Shown here: in pieces, positions 63,679-64,000 of the stretch
How positions within the stretch are numbered: position 1 is the stretch's first letter
Layout of the letters: the number at the start of each line of letters is the position of its first letter
Source: Streblospio benedicti
Lineage: Eukaryota > Annelida > Polychaeta > Spionida > Spionidae
Assembly (NCBI GenBank): GCA_019095985.1
Contig: CM032661.1
Span: 20,099,260 to 20,163,259 of the forward strand
DNA length: 64,000 nt
Reading direction: 5' to 3'
Position numbers and translations under genes: made by a program
The notes under the pieces: generated by a model
The model's database searches: none
Told to the model about the DNA's origin: nothing
What the model saw: only the letters and a program-made list of their open reading frames with translations

Positions 63679-64000
63679 CTCTTCTGTCTTCGTAGGTCCT
63701 TGACCTCTTACAGATCAGTACAATTTTTGACATTACTGATCATAGCAAAATAACATGTTATAGCGTGGGAAATGGATGGTTTGAATTTAGAAATCTATTG
63801 AATAGTGGTGATTCTTCCATGCATCATCAAGCTTTGTCTTGAAGGCATTGACATATAATATACTAAAATATATGCGAGCAACCAGTAGCTCTAGATGTCA
63901 GAAAAAATTCGTCACATTTTCAAAAAATTTGGTGGGAAATCCCCCCAAAAAAACACTTGTGAGAAGGGGGGTGTCCCCCGCTCGCACTCACCCCCGCGGC

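Noticed and set aside
63930-64000. CpG-rich promoter at the window end
   Set aside because: Only simple C/G runs with no gene start beside them in view.
1-64000. CRISPR array or bacterial operon
   Set aside because: All genes are spliced animal genes and no spaced short direct repeats are present.

Overview
The window is eukaryotic nuclear DNA from an AT-rich, intron-rich animal genome, most likely a marine invertebrate (lophotrochozoan or invertebrate deuterostome; the sequence does not settle which). The evidence is short GT..AG exons in long introns, one gene standing for vertebrate RANBP9 and RANBP10, and a dense load of small DNA transposons, a Helitron, tRNA-derived SINEs, a Penelope-like element and LTR remnants. 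One run of 100 N (45628-45727) marks an assembly gap.

Layout. (1) 1.8-14.5 kb, plus strand: an unrecognised gene with at least five shared exons and two mutually exclusive 3' ends (8.6-9.3 kb or 12.8-14.5 kb), both in phase. A nested transposon pair sits in the intron that decides between them. (2) 17.9-37.4 kb, minus strand: EDC4/Ge-1, the mRNA-decapping scaffold, complete from N-terminus to C-terminus in about 30 exons, with many repeats in its introns. (3) 37.9-40.5 kb, plus strand: an F-box/LRR gene of the FBXL9 (LRRC29) type, head to head with EDC4 across about 490 bp. (4) 41-45 kb: a GC-rich broken retroelement region ending in an LTR-like repeat. (5) 45.2-52.8 kb, plus strand: UBE2C, the APC/C ubiquitin-conjugating enzyme, five exons, 179 residues, with CCAAT boxes and a CHR-like site upstream. 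(6) 54.1-57.6 kb, plus strand: MEI1, a meiotic helical-repeat protein, in one uninterrupted exon. (7) 58.0-58.9 kb: a 301-bp tandem array made of two older half-units. (8) 60.4-62.5 kb, minus strand: the last three coding exons of a RANBP9/10 gene whose start lies beyond the window.

The genes are not an operon. EDC4, RANBP10 and LRRC29 also share one region of human chromosome 16q22.1 (from memory), so part of this cluster may be an old animal linkage. UBE2C (mitosis) and MEI1 (meiosis) are adjacent and co-oriented, but no shared regulation can be shown. The most interesting non-genic signals are three unrelated small transposon families that share CAGGG ends and 5-6 bp flanking repeats, hammerhead-ribozyme-like cores in both arms of the Penelope-like element, and the paired alternative ends of the first gene.
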